7,477 nucleotides of DNA. Origin: Chloroflexota bacterium (GTDB lineage: Bacteria > Chloroflexota > Anaerolineae > Anaerolineales > Anaerolineaceae). A program made the position numbers and the translations under genes. The stretch's first letter is position 1. Each line of letters begins with the position of its first letter. The DNA lies in contig JAGVUS010000243.1 of assembly GCA_019136175.1 (NCBI GenBank), forward strand, positions 1 to 7,477, in the 5' to 3' direction. This document shows positions 6,225-7,477 of the stretch, piece by piece. The notes under the pieces were generated by a model. That model saw nothing but the letters and a program-made list of their open reading frames with translations. It did no database searches and was not told the origin of the DNA.

Positions 6225-7286
6225 ATGTTAACTGAACATGATCTAAGGGAATTGGTTGAATTTTCAGCCGCCTCTCCTGTTCTCAGTGTGTACCTGGATA
6301 CAGAACCATCCAAAGGCAACGCCGATGGATACCGCCTGCGGCTTCGAAATTTGCTGAAGCTGGTGAACCTGCCCCAGGATGTTGCTGCTGTGGAGCATTT
6401 TTTCAACCACCAATATGACTGGTCCGGCCGCGGCGTGGCTGTATTTTCCTGCGCGCCGCAGGGATTCTTCCGGGCATTTCCGCTGGCTCTGCCAGTACGG
6501 GATTGGGTTCATGTTGGTGACCGCCCAAGCGTGCGTCTGCTTGCCGGTCTGGCGGACAGTTACGGCGGGTATGGCGTTGTTCTGATCGACAAACAGGGAG
6601 CGCGTCTGTTTCACTTCCACCTCGGCGACCTGCATGAACAGGAAGGAACCATTGGGGAAACCATCAAACATACCAAGCGGGGAGGTGCTTCCACCGTTCC
6701 TGGTCGGCGGGGAGGCGTGGCGGGGCGCACGCGCTATGCCGAGGAACTGGTGGACCGCAACATGAAAGATTCTGTGGACTTCGCAGTCCGCTTTTTTGAA
6801 GAGAAACACATCCGCCGCATCCTGATTGGCGGAACGGATGAAAACGTATCCCTGTTTCGCGGCTTGCTGCCAAAAGCCTGGCAGAGCCTGGTGGAGGGTA
6901 CATTTGCCATGCCAATGACGGCATCCCATACCGAAGTGCATGACAAAGCCATGCAAATTGGCAGAGCGGCAGAATTACGCCGGGAAAAGAACGCCGTGGA
7001 ACAATTGATTACCCAGGCATCCAAAGCGCAAAATGCTGTTGTGGGTTTGGAGGATACATTACAGGCAGTCAACAGCGGCAGGGTGCAGCTGCTGGCAGTG
7101 GTGGAAGGATTCCGAAAACCCGCCTACCACTGCAAATCCTGCGGATTTCTGACCACGCAGCCTGGTGAAATATGCCCGGTATGCGGCGGCACATTTGAGA
7201 AGATTCTCGACGGGGTGGATTTTGCCATAAGCAGCCCAACACCACTGGAGGAAGCTGGAAAAATCGGCGCCATCCTGCGATACTAA
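6225..7286 (+). CDS. Bacterial eRF1-like (baeRF/VLRF1-type) protein with C-terminal zinc ribbon
   Basis: A 353-residue soluble protein with the layout of bacterial homologues of archaeal/eukaryotic release factor eRF1. The N-terminal part contains VLSVYLDTEP (19-28), typical of the group. A basic Gly-rich loop lies at ~150-170, where eRF1 carries its catalytic GGQ. It reads RRGGVAG (161-167) and is followed by RTRYAEELV, as the eRF1 loop is followed by an Arg-rich helix. No Gln occurs in the loop, so peptidyl-tRNA hydrolysis by the standard mechanism is doubtful. Residues ~195-298 resemble eRF1 domain 3 (IRRILIGGTDEN; GLEDTLQAVNSGRVQLLAV). A zinc ribbon follows: Cys303, Cys306, Cys317, Cys320. 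Proteins of this type are thought to act at ribosomes, possibly in rescue or RNA processing, but the exact role is not established. It is the last gene of the operon after htrA and ends 19 nt before a hairpin terminator. Confidence 0.82.
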   Translation: MLTEHDLRELVEFSAASPVLSVYLDTEPSKGNADGYRLRLRNLLKLVNLPQDVAAVEHFFNHQYDWSGRGVAVFSCAPQGFFRAFPLALPVRDWVHVGDRPSVRLLAGLADSYGGYGVVLIDKQGARLFHFHLGDLHEQEGTIGETIKHTKRGGASTVPGRRGGVAGRTRYAEELVDRNMKDSVDFAVRFFEEKHIRRILIGGTDENVSLFRGLLPKAWQSLVEGTFAMPMTASHTEVHDKAMQIGRAAELRREKNAVEQLITQASKAQNAVVGLEDTLQAVNSGRVQLLAVVEGFRKPAYHCKSCGFLTTQPGEICPVCGGTFEKILDGVDFAISSPTPLEEAGKIGAILRY

Positions 7287-7305
7287 TCTTTCCTGGCGGT
7301 ACATA

Positions 7306-7345
7306 CAACAACCCCGAAGACACCTGATCGCCTTCGGGGTTGTTG
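7306..7345. terminator. Hairpin terminator between converging genes
   Basis: CAACAACCCCGAAG (7306-7319) and its perfect complement (7332-7345) form a 14-bp stem around a 12-nt loop. The hairpin starts 19 nt after the stop of the eRF1-like gene and ends 18 nt before the stop of the converging gene, so it may terminate both. The plus-strand tail CTTATCTTAAT is only moderately U-rich in RNA and the minus-strand side is poorer, so termination may be stronger for the plus operon. Confidence 0.78.
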
Positions 7346-7363
7346 CTTATCTTAATGCACCGG

Positions 7364-7477
7364 TTATTTAACCAGGCGCTGCACCAACAGGGTTAAATCC
7401 CCGCTTAAGGCTTCCAGTTCCGTTTGAGCAGAAGTATAACGTTTATCCTTGTATGCTTCCGCCGCTGTCTTCAAACG
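7364..7477 (-). CDS. Unidentified helical protein, C-terminal 37 residues (runs off the right edge)
   Basis: The minus strand is open from the window edge to a TAA at 7364-7366. The last 37 residues begin RLKTAAEAYKDKRY and end LLVQRLVK. The composition (Ala, Lys, Glu, Leu, no Cys or Pro) and spacing suggest two amphipathic helices, AEAYKDKRYTSAQTELEAL being reminiscent of one tetratricopeptide-like repeat unit, but too little is present to assign a family. The reading frame is supported by its orientation towards the shared hairpin at 7306-7345 and by protein-like composition. Function unknown. Confidence 0.6.
   Translation of the reverse strand, partial: RLKTAAEAYKDKRYTSAQTELEALSGDLTLLVQRLVK

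Noticed and set aside
1..7477. Mobile elements, CRISPR repeats, tRNA or rRNA genes
   Set aside because: No transposase or integrase frame, no terminal inverted repeats with target duplications, no spaced repeat array and no cloverleaf or rRNA-like sequence was seen on either strand.

Overview
The window looks like chromosomal DNA of a free-living bacterium, most probably a member of the Chloroflexota (Anaerolineae-like). This is inferred from three things: short Pro/Thr/Ala linkers after lipoprotein signal peptides, multi-domain GAF/PAS cytoplasmic kinases, and a bacterial eRF1-like protein. No 16S or other decisive marker is present, so the assignment is tentative. Nothing in the window looks mobile: there is no transposase, integrase, tRNA, rRNA or CRISPR array.

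Layout, left to right. (1) 1-104, minus: the first 34 codons of a lipoprotein, with its own promoter (203-231) and a leader of about 90 nt. (2) 314-3925, minus: a two-gene signalling operon. The promoter-proximal gene (2264-3925) encodes a receiver-GAF-kinase-like protein that has lost the conserved residues of both its receiver and its kinase. The second gene (314-2248) encodes a receiver-GAF-PAS-histidine kinase whose kinase core looks intact but whose receiver is also degenerate. (3) 3926-4082: a 157-bp divergent intergenic region with two outward promoters and two adjacent perfect dyads. In both directions the -10 hexamer lies exactly 6 nt before the ATG, which suggests leaderless transcripts. 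(4) 4083-7286, plus: a likely three-gene operon of a zinc-finger-less DnaJ/CbpA-type co-chaperone, a lipoprotein HtrA-type serine protease with one PDZ domain, and an eRF1-like protein with a C-terminal zinc ribbon. (5) 7306-7345: a strong 14-bp hairpin, probably a terminator shared by converging genes. (6) 7364-7477, minus: the last 37 codons of an unidentified helical protein.

How the genes may work together (inference). The plus-strand operon reads as a protein quality-control set: a cytoplasmic co-chaperone, an envelope protease and a translation-associated factor. The divergent operon encodes cytoplasmic sensor proteins that share its control region. No DNA-binding response regulator is present, so the output of the kinase pair is unknown. 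The points most worth a second look are the catalytically degenerate kinase beside an intact-looking paralogue, the paired leaderless-type promoters, the tandem dyads, and the eRF1-like protein that has no glutamine in its GGQ-equivalent loop.
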